Assembly: GCA_017302895.1 (NCBI GenBank)
Contig: JAFLBV010000003.1
Location: 1 to 64,000, forward strand
DNA from: Ignavibacteria bacterium
GTDB lineage: Bacteria > Bacteroidota > Ignavibacteria > Ignavibacteriales > Ignavibacteriaceae
DNA: 64,000 nucleotides
Direction of reading: 5' to 3'
Below are positions 9,096 to 18,358 of this stretch, piece by piece (the stretch's first letter is position 1; each line of letters opens with the position of its first letter). Made by a program: the position numbers and the translations under genes. Below the pieces are notes generated by a model. That model searched no databases. It saw only the letters and a program-made list of their open reading frames with translations, and was not told where the DNA came from.

Positions 9096-9873
9096 TCCGG
9101 GAAATCTTGCTTTTCAGGAGTGTTATGATTTTTTCGTAACTGTCTCTTTTTTCAGGCTCTTTATCGATTAAGCGTGTAAAAATTTCAATTGCTTTTTCAC
9201 TGTTACCCTGACGGGCATAAATTATTGCCATTCCTGCCGTGATAATCTCTTCGGGGGCTCCGTCATTTGTATGTTCAATTTTTTGAAGGGGTGCTTCAGT
9301 TTCATCTGAAGGTGTTTCTTCGACAAAATTTTCCGGTTTGTGGTAATCGTTAGCAATAGTGTCTTCATCATCAGGAAAGAGGTCTTCCGATGCAGAATTT
9401 TCTACCGGTTCATCATTGGACAACTCGAAAGTTTCCTCATCATTTTCCTCTTCATATGTCTCATAATCGACGGACCGGATTTCTTCCTCGGGTTCTTCAG
9501 AGATGGAGTACCGGGAAAGCTTCGCTTCTTCATCTCTCTGAGATCTTTCCAGTTCCCTCTCTGTTTCGCTGATCAGCTCCCGGTAGTAGGCAGTGAGCTC
9601 ATTGCTCGAAAAAAATTTTACTGCGGAATTAAGTGTTATTTCCGCCTGTTTTGGCTTTTTTATCTCCAAAAAGAGCTTTATCAGGAAATAGTAAGCGGCA
9701 GGATTCCCGGGGAAATTTGCAAGTCCTTCCTTCACCTCAAGTATCGCCTCGGCCGGTTTTCCCTCTGCAAGTAAAACTGATGCCCTGCGAAGAAAAAGTT
9801 CGTGCAATCCCGATTCAATGGCAAGATTTTCAATCTCTTTTGTATATAACTCACCGGTCGATTCTTTTCTCAT
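9079..9873 (-). CDS. Tetratricopeptide repeat protein with acidic linker
   Basis: A 264-aa cytosolic protein. Two helical TPR-like pairs lie at about residues 15-105 (AEAILEVKEGLANFPGNPAAYYF, in parts). A strongly acidic, low-complexity linker follows at about 125-195 (runs of EE, DE, ND). One more TPR sits at about 208-245 (MAIIYARQGNSEKAIEIF). There is no signal peptide. The role is likely as a protein-interaction scaffold; the partner is unknown. It overlaps the GT9 gene by 17 bp and follows LptE by 7 bp. Confidence 0.75.
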   Translation of the reverse strand: MRKESTGELYTKEIENLAIESGLHELFLRRASVLLAEGKPAEAILEVKEGLANFPGNPAAYYFLIKLFLEIKKPKQAEITLNSAVKFFSSNELTAYYRELISETERELERSQRDEEAKLSRYSISEEPEEEIRSVDYETYEEENDEETFELSNDEPVENSASEDLFPDDEDTIANDYHKPENFVEETPSDETEAPLQKIEHTNDGAPEEIITAGMAIIYARQGNSEKAIEIFTRLIDKEPEKRDSYEKIITLLKSKISRNDGEG

Positions 9874-9880
9874 GGCAAGT

Positions 9881-10402
9881 TTACCACCCCGAAACCGTTT
9901 CGAGTAAAATATCCTCGGTTAATTTCTCGATTGCGGCCTCGATTGCCTGGTTTCTGCCCGATTGACCCGTTGCTGCGGCGTAATCGGCATAGTTCGAGAA
10001 TTGTCTCTCGAAAATTGTTTTTTTGAGTTTCAAGTCTTTGTAAGCGACTTGAATTGTCAGATTTAGTCTTCGTGATTGTACCTGCTCACCGGTTGTTATG
10101 GCAGCAGGTGTATCCGAAATTCCAAGTACGGCACACTCAAGCACAGCATCGGCTTTGGTTTTATCCGTAATTACAAAACTGTTGTCGTCAATAAATTTTT
10201 GTGTAAGTCTTGTTGTGAAGCTCTGCACAAGCTGAGGCTCTCCCGACCCGCTTTGATCCTGCGCATACGGAATTGCAAGCGACTTGAGATGAGGTGGAAT
10301 TGAGGCACCTGTAAATGAGTAGGGGCAACTGCAACCTGCAATGCTCATTGCGATGAACGAAGCCGAGATGAGCATGAGTCTGAACAGTTTCAGTTTAGTC
10401 AT
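9881..10402 (-). CDS. LptE-like LPS assembly lipoprotein
   Basis: A 173-aa lipoprotein when started at the ATG at 10402 (a GTG lies two codons upstream). The lipobox MSIAGC gives an acylated Cys near residue 24, followed by CPYSFTGASIPPHLKS. The body has the pattern of FCB-group LptE proteins: SFTTRLTQKFIDDNSF, ADAVLECAVLGI and a C-terminal AIEKLTEDILLETV helix. LptE plugs the LptD barrel in the outer membrane during LPS insertion. Its position between a sigma-54 activator and a heptosyltransferase-like gene supports an LPS role; sequence divergence leaves some doubt. Confidence 0.8.
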   Translation of the reverse strand: MTKLKLFRLMLISASFIAMSIAGCSCPYSFTGASIPPHLKSLAIPYAQDQSGSGEPQLVQSFTTRLTQKFIDDNSFVITDKTKADAVLECAVLGISDTPAAITTGEQVQSRRLNLTIQVAYKDLKLKKTIFERQFSNYADYAAATGQSGRNQAIEAAIEKLTEDILLETVSGW

Positions 10403-11522
10403 TGTCACCCTCGAGCCCGAATCTTTCCAGTTTTCGATATAGTGTCCTTTCAGAAATATTCAGATACATTGCGGCCATCCTTTTGTTTCCCCCCGCTTTT
10501 TGGAGAGCCTTTATGATCAATTCTTTCTCCATTTTGTCGACATTCAGGTCATCTCTTTCATCAGAAGCGTTGCCTGTAAGTTGAACATCGGAACCAAATT
10601 TACTTCTTACTGCCAGATTTGAGACCATGTCTTTCAATTCCAGAATATCTTTTTTTAATTCAAAGAGGGCCCTGTAGATAAAATCCCTTTCGACTTCATC
10701 AGTCGTTTTATTCAATCTGACCGGAAGGTTTTTAGCCGGTTCCCTTCCTTCAATTCTGAGAAGGCTTCTGAAAGAATCTGCAGTCAGTATATCCTTTTTG
10801 GTAAGCGCAATTGCCGTTTCCACGCCGTTCTTCAATTCTCTAACATTTCCGGGCCAGGGATATTCGTAGAGCATATCCAGAGCATCGGAAGAAAACTCGA
10901 CCTGTGGCCGGTTATTGCTTTCACAATAGAGACGGGCAAAATTGTGAGCCAGCTCATCAATATCCTGTTTCCTTTTCCTGAGTGGAGGTATTTCTAGCGT
11001 AACCGCTTTCAGGCGGAAGAAAAGATCTTCCCTGAACCGTTTCTCATCCACAAGTTCCTGAAGATTTCTGTTGGTTGCGGCGATAATCCTGACATCCACT
11101 TTTGTAGTCTTTTCTGCACCGATTCTCATAAATTCCTTGGTTTCGAGCACCCGTAAAAATTTTACCTGAGTCGGAAATGGCATTTCACCAATTTCATCAA
11201 GGAAAAGCGTCCCGTTGTCCGCAAGCTCAAAATATCCTTTTCTGCTCTCAACCGCTCCTGTAAATGAACCTCTGTTATGACCAAACATTTCACTCTCAAG
11301 AAGGCTTTCAGGTATTGCTCCGCAGTTGAGTGAGAGCATATCCTTGCCTGACCTTCTGCTCAACTGATGTATCGCTCTTGCGAAAACCTCTTTACCAACA
11401 CCGCTCTCACCATAAATCAATACGGTAATATCACTGGGTGCCACTTGTAAAATAATGTCAACCAGATCTCTGATCTCTTTTGATCTGCCGATTATACCTA
11501 GTTTTTTCTGAATTTCATCCAT
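10395..11522 (-). CDS. Sigma-54-dependent transcriptional activator without receiver domain
   Basis: A 375-aa activator started at the ATG at 11522 (a TTG two codons earlier is possible). It opens directly with the AAA+ domain: Walker A GESGVGKE near residue 40, the sigma-54 contact loop GSFTGA near 90, Walker B LFLDEIGEMP near 108 and an R-finger region (RFREDLFFRL). The C-terminal Fis-type helix-turn-helix is AAMYLNISERTLYRKLERFG. Lacking a receiver or GAF domain, it is PspF-like and would be controlled by a partner or constitutively. In both this and the NtrC-type protein at 56234 the contact loop is GSFTGA, a common variant of GAFTGA. Confidence 0.92.
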   Translation of the reverse strand: MDEIQKKLGIIGRSKEIRDLVDIILQVAPSDITVLIYGESGVGKEVFARAIHQLSRRSGKDMLSLNCGAIPESLLESEMFGHNRGSFTGAVESRKGYFELADNGTLFLDEIGEMPFPTQVKFLRVLETKEFMRIGAEKTTKVDVRIIAATNRNLQELVDEKRFREDLFFRLKAVTLEIPPLRKRKQDIDELAHNFARLYCESNNRPQVEFSSDALDMLYEYPWPGNVRELKNGVETAIALTKKDILTADSFRSLLRIEGREPAKNLPVRLNKTTDEVERDFIYRALFELKKDILELKDMVSNLAVRSKFGSDVQLTGNASDERDDLNVDKMEKELIIKALQKAGGNKRMAAMYLNISERTLYRKLERFGLEGDND

Positions 11523-11524
11523 AA

Positions 11525-12304
11525 TCAAACCGAAATTATCAAACCGTCATGAGCAATTGTAATTTTATTCAAACCATCCGGAAAGATTGCTGTTATTTTT
11601 GAAATCAAAGGCGATGGATCGTCTGTATCAATATGTGTCAATATCACTTTTTTTAGCTCGTTCTTCCTGATTAATTCGATTACTGTCTCCATATCGACAT
11701 GTGTGGTTTCCGTAATCAGAATCGAATTGATGTCAGGTTGAAACAGCTCGAGATCCGAGGATGAACCAACATCCCCCGTGTAAAAAATCTCACCATTTGC
11801 GGCGGAGATTAAAAGACTGTAACTCTTAAGTTCCGAATCCTTAAGCCCGTGTTCCCTGTACTTCTCCATATGAGAGTTCTCAAATGCCGTAACAGTAAAC
11901 TTCCCTCTGAAATCAACTTTTTTACCTGCCTCAATTTTTAGGAAATTCAGAGCAAATGAGAGTCTGTCCTCAAAAAGAAAACTTTTTGCTAACATCTCTT
12001 TTAAAAAATTAATATTACTCTTCGATACAAAAATGTCAACCGGAAGCTGCTTCTTGCCGAGTTTCATCTGCTGAATCAGCGATAGTATCCCTGAGAAATG
12101 GTCGGGATGGAAATGAGTGATCAGTATCCCGTCTATCTCATTATACCCGATACCAAGCCGCAACAGTGCCCTGCTGATACCATCCCCGGCATCGACGAGC
12201 AGATTGTAGGAATCAGACCGGATAAGAAATGAGGAGTGGAAGCGATTTAGTGATGATTTGCCTGACCCCGATCCTGTGAAAACTAATTTTATGGTATCAG
12301 ACAT
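11525..12304 (-). CDS. MBL-fold metallo-hydrolase (ribonuclease Z-like)
   Basis: A 259-aa metallo-beta-lactamase-fold hydrolase. The metal-binding motif THFHPDHFSG is near residue 80. Further ligands lie in FENSHMEKYREHG (about 145), YTGDVGSS (about 180) and LTHIDTDDPS (about 222). The short form without an RNase Z exosite arm leaves the substrate open: tRNA 3' processing, a nucleotide or a phosphodiester. It sits 2 bp before the sigma-54 activator and 37 bp after a small TPR gene. Confidence 0.85.
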   Translation of the reverse strand: MSDTIKLVFTGSGSGKSSLNRFHSSFLIRSDSYNLLVDAGDGISRALLRLGIGYNEIDGILITHFHPDHFSGILSLIQQMKLGKKQLPVDIFVSKSNINFLKEMLAKSFLFEDRLSFALNFLKIEAGKKVDFRGKFTVTAFENSHMEKYREHGLKDSELKSYSLLISAANGEIFYTGDVGSSSDLELFQPDINSILITETTHVDMETVIELIRKNELKKVILTHIDTDDPSPLISKITAIFPDGLNKITIAHDGLIISV

Positions 12305-12341
12305 ATTGATGCTGTCAGGTTTGTGAACAAAACTGGTTTAA

Positions 12342-12755
12342 CTATTCCCCGGTCTCATCGGGGCTGCTGTCGTCCAAAAAGTAATCAAAATCGGAACCCG
12401 GAAACTCATTTTCGACTGCAAAGATACAATTATTTGCTTTTCGGAAATTTTCAGTGGCTATATAATACAAGTATAAACCGGCATAGGCTGCTACTGCAAA
12501 TTCTGATCTGGGATACCTTGCAAGGAGTGTTTCGAGGATTGTAATCGATTTCTCTCCGTCACCCGCGAGAAGAGCTTTTATATAAAGATCTGCAGGGGTT
12601 TCGGGCTTTCCCGCAAGGGCGGTCGATATTTTTTTCAACTCTTCAAAATTCTCTTTTTTGTAGAGGTCGAACACTTCCTTCGGGGTTACATTCTGACCAA
12701 AAAGATTTGATGCAAATGCGATAACAAAAAAGAGGAAAAGAGTGTTTTTTTTCAT
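12342..12755 (-). CDS. Small exported TPR-like protein
   Basis: A 137-aa protein from the ATG at 12755 (a GTG at 12761 overlaps the miaB stop and is the alternative). It has a signal peptide (MKKNTLFLFFVIAFASNLFGQ) and one or two TPR-like helix pairs (PADLYIKALLAGDGEKSI, LLARYPRSEFAVAAYAGLY). The tail is acidic. I recognise no specific family. It could be a periplasmic TPR accessory factor. Confidence 0.7.
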   Translation of the reverse strand: MKKNTLFLFFVIAFASNLFGQNVTPKEVFDLYKKENFEELKKISTALAGKPETPADLYIKALLAGDGEKSITILETLLARYPRSEFAVAAYAGLYLYYIATENFRKANNCIFAVENEFPGSDFDYFLDDSSPDETGE

Positions 12756-12760
12756 ATTCA

Positions 12761-14104
12761 CTAGACTGCCGATGCCTGATATTTTTCAAATACAGTTACC
12801 ACTTCCCCAAAAAGGGTGGCAGATGTCACTCTGTCAATTTTTATATCAACATAATCCCCTGTCGAGATGTTTTCATCAACAGGGAAAATTGCTACTTTGT
12901 TGGTGTCGGTTCTTCCCGCAAAAAACTTGTCGCTCTTCTTTGAGAATCCCTCGACCAAAACTCTTTCAGTCTTCCCAATCATCAGATTGTTGAGTTCAAG
13001 CGAGTGTCTCTGCTGCAGTTCTATTATCTGTTGCAATCTTCTAGTTTTCACTTCCTCAGGCACATCATCACCCATCCTGAAAGCCTTGGTACCCTCTCTC
13101 GGAGAATATTTGAACATGTAGGCTCCGTCATACTTCACCTTGTCCATCAACTCAAGAGTCATCAGATGATCTTCGAGTGTTTCAGTTGGAAAACCGGTAA
13201 TAATGTCAGTTGAAAAACTTACACCGGGTATGATTTTACGGGCTTTTTCGATCAGATTCAGGTAGTGTTCCACTGTGTATGTCCGGTTCATCAATTCAAG
13301 TACTCTGTTCGAACCCGACTGAACCGGAAGGTGGATATAATTACAAAGATTGTCATACTCAGCTATCGTTTCAAGCAGTTTATCGGAAAGATCCTGCGGA
13401 TGTGATGTCGTAAATCTTACTCTCATGCCTGAATCAACCCGGGAAACAGCAGCCAGTAGGTCGGCAAAATCGCTGCCGTTATCATCGTATGAATTTACAT
13501 TCTGCCCAAGAAGCGACACTTCCCTGAATCCCTTCATCGAAAGTTGTTCCACTTCCTTCACAATCGATTCAAGACTCCTGCTTCTTTCCCTTCCACGGGT
13601 GTAAGGAACTACACAGAATGTACAAAATTTGTCGCAGCCGCGCATTACGGATATCCACGCCTGCAAACCCTCTTCCCTGTAGGGCATAATGTCGTCATAA
13701 GTTTCGGTGCGCGAAAGTTTTACTCCAATCCCTTTCCCGCCGCTGTAAACCACATCGAGAAACTCGGGAAGTCTTCTGTATTCATCGGGACCAACCACCA
13801 TATCGACAAGTTTTTTCTCCTCGATAAGATTCTTCCTGAGTCTCTCTGCCATACATCCAAGAATTCCGACAACCATGTCAGGTTTTTTATCTTTCAATGT
13901 CTTCAGGTTGCCAAGCCGCCCGTAAATTCTCTGCTCCGCATTTTCGCGAATGCTGCATGTGTTCAAAAAAACCACATCTGCTGAATGTACATCATCTGCA
14001 AGGTCATAGCCATTGTTGTTCAGAATTCCCATCACCAACTCTGTGTCTGCGGTGTTCATCTGACAACCGTATGTCTCAATATATACTTGTTTTTTCTTCA
14101 TCAA
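12761..14104 (-). CDS. miaB: tRNA-2-methylthio-N6-dimethylallyladenosine synthase MiaB
   Basis: A 447-aa radical-SAM methylthiotransferase converting i6A37 to ms2i6A37 in tRNAs reading UNN codons. The N-terminal domain begins VYIETYGCQMNTADTE, the MiaB hallmark, with auxiliary-cluster Cys in NTCSIRENAEQR and LGCMAER. The radical-SAM motif is CDKFCTFCVVPYTRGRERSR near residue 157, and a TRAM domain closes the protein. It is the first gene of the 14-kb minus-strand run; a 12-13 bp inverted repeat lies about 25 bp upstream. Confidence 0.97.
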   Translation of the reverse strand: MMKKKQVYIETYGCQMNTADTELVMGILNNNGYDLADDVHSADVVFLNTCSIRENAEQRIYGRLGNLKTLKDKKPDMVVGILGCMAERLRKNLIEEKKLVDMVVGPDEYRRLPEFLDVVYSGGKGIGVKLSRTETYDDIMPYREEGLQAWISVMRGCDKFCTFCVVPYTRGRERSRSLESIVKEVEQLSMKGFREVSLLGQNVNSYDDNGSDFADLLAAVSRVDSGMRVRFTTSHPQDLSDKLLETIAEYDNLCNYIHLPVQSGSNRVLELMNRTYTVEHYLNLIEKARKIIPGVSFSTDIITGFPTETLEDHLMTLELMDKVKYDGAYMFKYSPREGTKAFRMGDDVPEEVKTRRLQQIIELQQRHSLELNNLMIGKTERVLVEGFSKKSDKFFAGRTDTNKVAIFPVDENISTGDYVDIKIDRVTSATLFGEVVTVFEKYQASAV

Positions 14105-14127
14105 ATCTTTTTATGGTCTAACTTATG

Positions 14128-14148
14128 ATTCCGGCATATCTCCGGAAA
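14128..14148. promoter_or_regulatory. Inverted repeat upstream of miaB
   Basis: TTCCGG and CCGGAA flank a 7-bp spacer, about 25-45 bp upstream of the miaB ATG. The spacing would fit an operator or the base of a 5' leader hairpin. There is no U-tract on either strand, so it is not a terminator. No regulator is identified. Confidence 0.35.
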
Positions 14149-14296
14149 ATGAATTATTTAAACAATAAATATAATCAAAATTTATCTTACCATTTACCGG
14201 TTATAAGTGCCCCCTGTACTCATTGTTTCTAAGGAACATTTAATAAATTGCACGGTTAAATACACAGTTTTATCCAACAATTATATGGATTATGCC

Positions 14297-14745
14297 ATGA
14301 AAACCAATGTATTATTGCTTTCTTTTTTATTCTCTTTTCCGTAGCCCTGTTCTCACAGGATGTGGCCAAAAATAGTGTAAAACTGGACGGAGTGTCTGTG
14401 GGAATGACCATGGACGAGGTTTATAAGGCAATGGAAGCACCATTTACTCCGGGTGCGAACGACAAGATCTGGATATTCTTTGACAATAATCTCACTGTCG
14501 AGTTTGATGACAAGGACCTTGTCTCGGATGTTACTACCGAAAATCCGGGTTCCGTTCTGGAATTTAACGGGAAAACGATTGAAAATGGATCGGATGTCAA
14601 AAAGGCACTTGAAATTCTGGGGAAGCCCGATCACATAAATAAAACAGAAATGGTTACTGAATACACTTACCAGAACCTCGGAATTCTCCTTCTCACTTAT
14701 GCCGATGACGATACAATAGTGCTTATCAGCATATTCAAACTTTAA
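14297..14745 (+). pseudogene. Small exported protein, frameshifted in its signal peptide
   Basis: From 14362 a plus-strand frame encodes about 127 aa (SVKLDGVSVGMTMDEVYKA ... VLISIFKL). The repeated pattern GxSVGMTMDEVxKAM and KALEILGKP recalls SmpA/OmlA-like (BamE-fold) small envelope proteins. That frame has no ATG start: its upstream codons encode FFFILFSVALFSQDVAK, the end of a signal peptide, and run back to a stop. An ATG at 14297 in the next frame encodes MKTNVLLLSFLFSF and then hits TAG at 14342-14344. One extra T in the T-rich run near 14330-14340 would join them into a normal signal peptide. Either a sequencing/assembly indel, a recent frameshift or, less likely, slippage. Confidence 0.7.
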
Positions 14746-14782
14746 TAATGCCGCAGCAGTTTTTCAGGCTAAAAAGTGATTG

Positions 14783-14816
14783 AAATAAAAAGAGGTTGCC
14801 CCCACCCGGCAACCTC
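14783..14816 (-). terminator. Intrinsic terminator of the APC permease gene
   Basis: On the minus strand a perfect 9-bp stem (GAGGTTGCC at one arm, GGCAACCTC at the other) with a 7-nt loop is followed by TTTTTATTT. It lies 10 bp after the permease stop codon. Confidence 0.9.
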
Positions 14817-14825
14817 AAATATCTT

Positions 14826-16775
14826 CTATTTCTCCCACACCCTGATCGGAAGTACCGTCATCGGTATTCCTTCGAGAGTGAGTCGTTTTTGAATCGAAGC
14901 ACCAGTTTCGTTGTGGAGCAGTCTTTGATAGAATTTCTCTTTCTCGAATACAAGTTTGCCGCTAAAGAATGAGGCAAGCGGGAAATCCTCGGCCACCTGT
15001 AAACATAGCTTTGAACCTTCCTCGGATACATCTGTGCCGACAGAAATTCGTGACTCGGCTACCAGTCCCAGCTCATTCGCAAATTTTATGTATTTGTCAA
15101 CATTTGCCTGAGTGTATTTCCTGATGTTTTCCATTTCGTCACTTCCCTTAAAAACACCCGAATCGATAACACCGACTGATACAAAGAGTATCTGTTTGTA
15201 AAATTTCGGGAATTTTTTTAAGAGCTGAAGGATTGAGTGGATCCCCAAACCGCCATATCCTGAGACCAGAAGCACGGCAACAGGTTCATTTTTATCGATT
15301 GTTTTAGTTGCAGTTTCTTTTGATTTGTCATCTGCAACGGGAATATCCAAAAGTATTTCTGAAAGGCTCCTAACTTTTTTCATTACTTTGAAGTAGTGCC
15401 TCTTTATTAATGCACAGAACAGTACGAGTCCCATGGTTATGATTACGGTCAACCATGCTCCGTCGAGGAATTTTTCCACAACAACTATCGTAAGAATCGA
15501 AAAACAGAGGACGAATGCAACAATGTGAATGGTGAGATTCTTTTTCCAGTGAGGCAGCGACTTTTTCTTCTTAATCCAAAAAAGGGTCATCCCGAGCTGC
15601 GTCAGAGAAAAAGTTACAAATACATTTATTGAATACATGGTGACCAATGCATCAACACTTCCATCAGTGTACCAAAGGATAAGAAGCGCTGCGGTTCCTA
15701 TCAGTATGATACCGTCCTGCATTGTCAGACGGTCTGAGAGTGAGCTGAATCTGTGAGGCAACCACGAATCTATCGCCATGTTAGCCATGACCCTGGGACC
15801 ATCGATAAATCCTGTCTGTGCAGCTACAAAAAGGAGAAGTGCCTCCGCAACAAGTGTGAGAATCACAAACCATGTTCCGATTCCCATCGATTCAATCATT
15901 ACTGCATTGAGGGTTTTCCCTTCGACCGTTTTAACGCCTGCGAGGAGATAAATAATAAGAATGGCAGATGCGGTAAATGCAAGTGAACCTGCCATATAAA
16001 ACATCGTTCTTTTGGCAGTTTTTACTTTGGGCTCACGCATAATCTGAATACCGTTGGAAACAGCTTCAATTCCGGTATATGTACCTGCACCTCTCGAATA
16101 TGCATTTGCAAACAACAGGAACATTCCTCCGATACCCAGAGTGGTTGAACTTTCATTGAAGTCTTTTACCACATCACCGGCTGTGGAAGCAATGTTGTCA
16201 ATGTGAATGAAAAAAGATCCGAAGATTACTACAAGATGGGTGACAACAAAAAGGAGAAAGATGGGTACAAGTATCGAGATTGATTCTTTCACCCCTCTTA
16301 AATTCATCAATATCAGGATTACAATAACCACAGAATTTACATAAACAATGTTATGATGCCACTCTAAAGGAAGGAAACTGAAAACCTGGGATGTTCCCGA
16401 TGCGATTGAAACTGTAATGGTCAGAATATAATCCACTATGAGGGCACTTCCCGATATTACACCAAATGAACTTCCCAAAAGTTTGGTGGCAACTACATAA
16501 CCACCTCCACCGTGAGGGAAATGCTCGATTATTTTAGTGTATGAGTATGATATTATTATTACTGTTACCGCTGTGGCAATAGCTAGAAATATCGCAATGC
16601 TTGTATGGCCCCCCAAAGCTCTGAAAGCTTCGTCAGGTCCGTAGGCAGATGAACTTAATCCATCTGCTCCCAACCCTACCCATGCAAGAAATGCTGCCAA
16701 TGAAATTTTATGAAAAATCTCAGGATTGTTGAGATCCTGAGGCTTTCCCAAAAGGAGATTTTTAATTTGTTTCAT
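14826..16775 (-). CDS. APC-superfamily amino acid permease
   Basis: A 649-aa inner-membrane transporter with about 12 hydrophobic helices up to residue ~450. A soluble C-terminal domain of about 190 aa follows. The N-terminal segment GLGADGLSSSAYGPDEAFRAL is the substrate-binding TM1 region of APC permeases. HGGGGYVVA near residue 90 and GIEAVSNGIQIM near 240 are also typical. The substrate may be an amino acid; the long cytosolic tail and TM1 also recall KUP-like potassium/amino-acid carriers, so specificity is not assigned. Single-gene unit, with its own terminator. Confidence 0.85.
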   Translation of the reverse strand: MKQIKNLLLGKPQDLNNPEIFHKISLAAFLAWVGLGADGLSSSAYGPDEAFRALGGHTSIAIFLAIATAVTVIIISYSYTKIIEHFPHGGGGYVVATKLLGSSFGVISGSALIVDYILTITVSIASGTSQVFSFLPLEWHHNIVYVNSVVIVILILMNLRGVKESISILVPIFLLFVVTHLVVIFGSFFIHIDNIASTAGDVVKDFNESSTTLGIGGMFLLFANAYSRGAGTYTGIEAVSNGIQIMREPKVKTAKRTMFYMAGSLAFTASAILIIYLLAGVKTVEGKTLNAVMIESMGIGTWFVILTLVAEALLLFVAAQTGFIDGPRVMANMAIDSWLPHRFSSLSDRLTMQDGIILIGTAALLILWYTDGSVDALVTMYSINVFVTFSLTQLGMTLFWIKKKKSLPHWKKNLTIHIVAFVLCFSILTIVVVEKFLDGAWLTVIITMGLVLFCALIKRHYFKVMKKVRSLSEILLDIPVADDKSKETATKTIDKNEPVAVLLVSGYGGLGIHSILQLLKKFPKFYKQILFVSVGVIDSGVFKGSDEMENIRKYTQANVDKYIKFANELGLVAESRISVGTDVSEEGSKLCLQVAEDFPLASFFSGKLVFEKEKFYQRLLHNETGASIQKRLTLEGIPMTVLPIRVWEK

Positions 16776-16891
16776 ATCTCAAATGATTAGATTTACGAAT
16801 GTAACGGACTGCAAAATGAAACTCTCCCGAAGTATCACTGACTTGCACATTCTATCGTAAAAACGGGTCTCGATTAAAAAGCCGTCTCAGA

Positions 16892-18253
16892 TCAGTTTGT
16901 AAGACTTCTTACGGGAGCGGGTATCCTACCGCCTCTCCCAAAGAAAACATCGGCACTTAAAACTTTCACAGGCATTATCGGGGCTTTGCCCAACAATCCA
17001 CCGTAATCAACCGATTCACCGACACTCTTGCCATAAGCAGGAATAAGCCGGCAAGCCGTCGTTTTTTCGTTGATCAAACCAATTGCTGCCTCATCAGCTA
17101 TAATCCCGGCGATGGTGTTCACAGGTGTGTCTCCCGGAATTGCGACCATGTCGAGTCCAACTGAACAAACTGCTGTCATCGCTTCAAGTTTTTCGATCGT
17201 CAGGTGTCCCTTTTCGGCAGCGGAAATCATTCCCTGATCTTCGCTCACAGGAATAAAAGCTCCACTCAATCCACCAACGGATGAACTTGCCATAAGCCCC
17301 CCCTTTTTCACACTGTCATTCAGCATGGCGAGTGCTGCAGTGGTACCGGGTGCACCGACATCTTCCAAACCGATCTCTTTCAGAATATCTGCAATACTGT
17401 CTCCCTCAGCAGGAGTTGGTGCAAGGGAAATATCGACAATGCCAAACTCCACACCATCCTTTTCGGCAACTTTTCTGCCGACGAGTTCACCTGCACGGGT
17501 AATTTTGAAAGCTGTTTTCTTGATGACTTCTGCAATTTCCTGAATTGAAGCCCCTTTGTGACCTTTCAGAGCTTCAAGAACCACTCCGGGACCACTTACT
17601 CCCACATTCAATGTTGCATCTCCCTCGGTTATTCCATGGAATGCACCAGCGATGAAAGGATTGTCCTCAACCGCATTACAGAAAACCACAAGCTTTGCAC
17701 AACCAATCGAGAATTTTTCTCTTGTTATGTAAGCTGTATCCTTGATTACCTGTGCCATCAATTTTACCGCATCGATATTGATTCCGGCTTTTGTTGATCC
17801 GATATTAACGCTTGAACATACTTTTTTGGTGGTTGCAAGTGCCTGAGGAATCGATAAAATGAAATTCTTCTCTCCCGGAGTCATCCCCTTCTGAACCAAA
17901 GCAGAGTATCCACCGATGTAGTCGATTCCGATCTCCATGGCAGCCTTGTCCATCGCTTCAGCTATCTTCACATACTCTTCAGATGAAAAACTGTCACCAA
18001 TGAAGGAAACGGGAGTAACCGCCACCCTCTTGTTTGCAATCCTCAAACCGTATGCAGCCTCAACCGACTCGGCATTCCTCACATGATTTCCTGCCAGACG
18101 GGTGATCTTTTCATAAATCTTTTGTGTAACCACATTGATATTTCTGTCGCTGCAGTCCCTCAAATTAATACCCATCGTAACAGTCCTGATGTCGAAATGC
18201 TCGACCTCACTCATCATAATGGTTTCTAATATCTCAGAAAATTCAAAATTCAT
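16892..18253 (-). CDS. DUF711/PFL family protein (UPF0210)
   Basis: A 453-aa protein of the UPF0210/DUF711 family, which shares a fold with pyruvate formate-lyase-like barrels; no reaction is established. Visible hallmarks are [22 protein letters not shown] at the start, [20 protein letters not shown] sequence near residue 135, [12 protein letters not shown] near 225 and [18 protein letters not shown] near 275. DUF711 genes are very often next to an ACT-domain UPF0237 gene, as here (102 bp upstream). That conserved pairing implies ligand-regulated function. A heptamer repeat array fills the start of the gap between the two genes. Confidence 0.92.
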   Translation of the reverse strand: MNFEFSEILETIMMSEVEHFDIRTVTMGINLRDCSDRNINVVTQKIYEKITRLAGNHVRNAESVEAAYGLRIANKRVAVTPVSFIGDSFSSEEYVKIAEAMDKAAMEIGIDYIGGYSALVQKGMTPGEKNFILSIPQALATTKKVCSSVNIGSTKAGINIDAVKLMAQVIKDTAYITREKFSIGCAKLVVFCNAVEDNPFIAGAFHGITEGDATLNVGVSGPGVVLEALKGHKGASIQEIAEVIKKTAFKITRAGELVGRKVAEKDGVEFGIVDISLAPTPAEGDSIADILKEIGLEDVGAPGTTAALAMLNDSVKKGGLMASSSVGGLSGAFIPVSEDQGMISAAEKGHLTIEKLEAMTAVCSVGLDMVAIPGDTPVNTIAGIIADEAAIGLINEKTTACRLIPAYGKSVGESVDYGGLLGKAPIMPVKVLSADVFFGRGGRIPAPVRSLTN

Positions 18254-18304
18254 TCTAATTCCATTCGTTTATAACTCTTCAAAATTTTTCCCGCTTCCCC
18301 TCAC

Positions 18305-18358
18305 AAACCTCATACCTCAAACTTCAGCTAATAGCTCATAGTTAATAGTTCATAGCTA
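18305..18358 (-). repeat. Degenerate 7-bp tandem repeat array starting at a stop codon
   Basis: Read on the minus strand from the TAG stop of the ACT gene: TAGCTAT, GAACTAT, TAACTAT, GAGCTAT, TAGCTGA, a 5-nt interruption, GAGGTAT, GAGGTTT. The consensus is [TG]A[GA][GC]TAT with period 7. The stop codon itself is the first three bases of the first unit. Because 7 is not a multiple of 3, stop triplets (TAG, TGA, TAA) appear in all three frames within 30 nt. It is the same heptamer family as the array at 20835-20862. Confidence 0.85.

Noticed and set aside
8535..9128. 197-codon plus-strand open frame opposite the GT9 gene
   Set aside because: No recognisable domain; the minus-strand glycosyltransferase has all family motifs here.
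16776..16891. Terminator or promoter in the gap between DUF711 and the APC permease
   Set aside because: No stem with a T-run and no TAnnTTTG element could be found on the minus strand.
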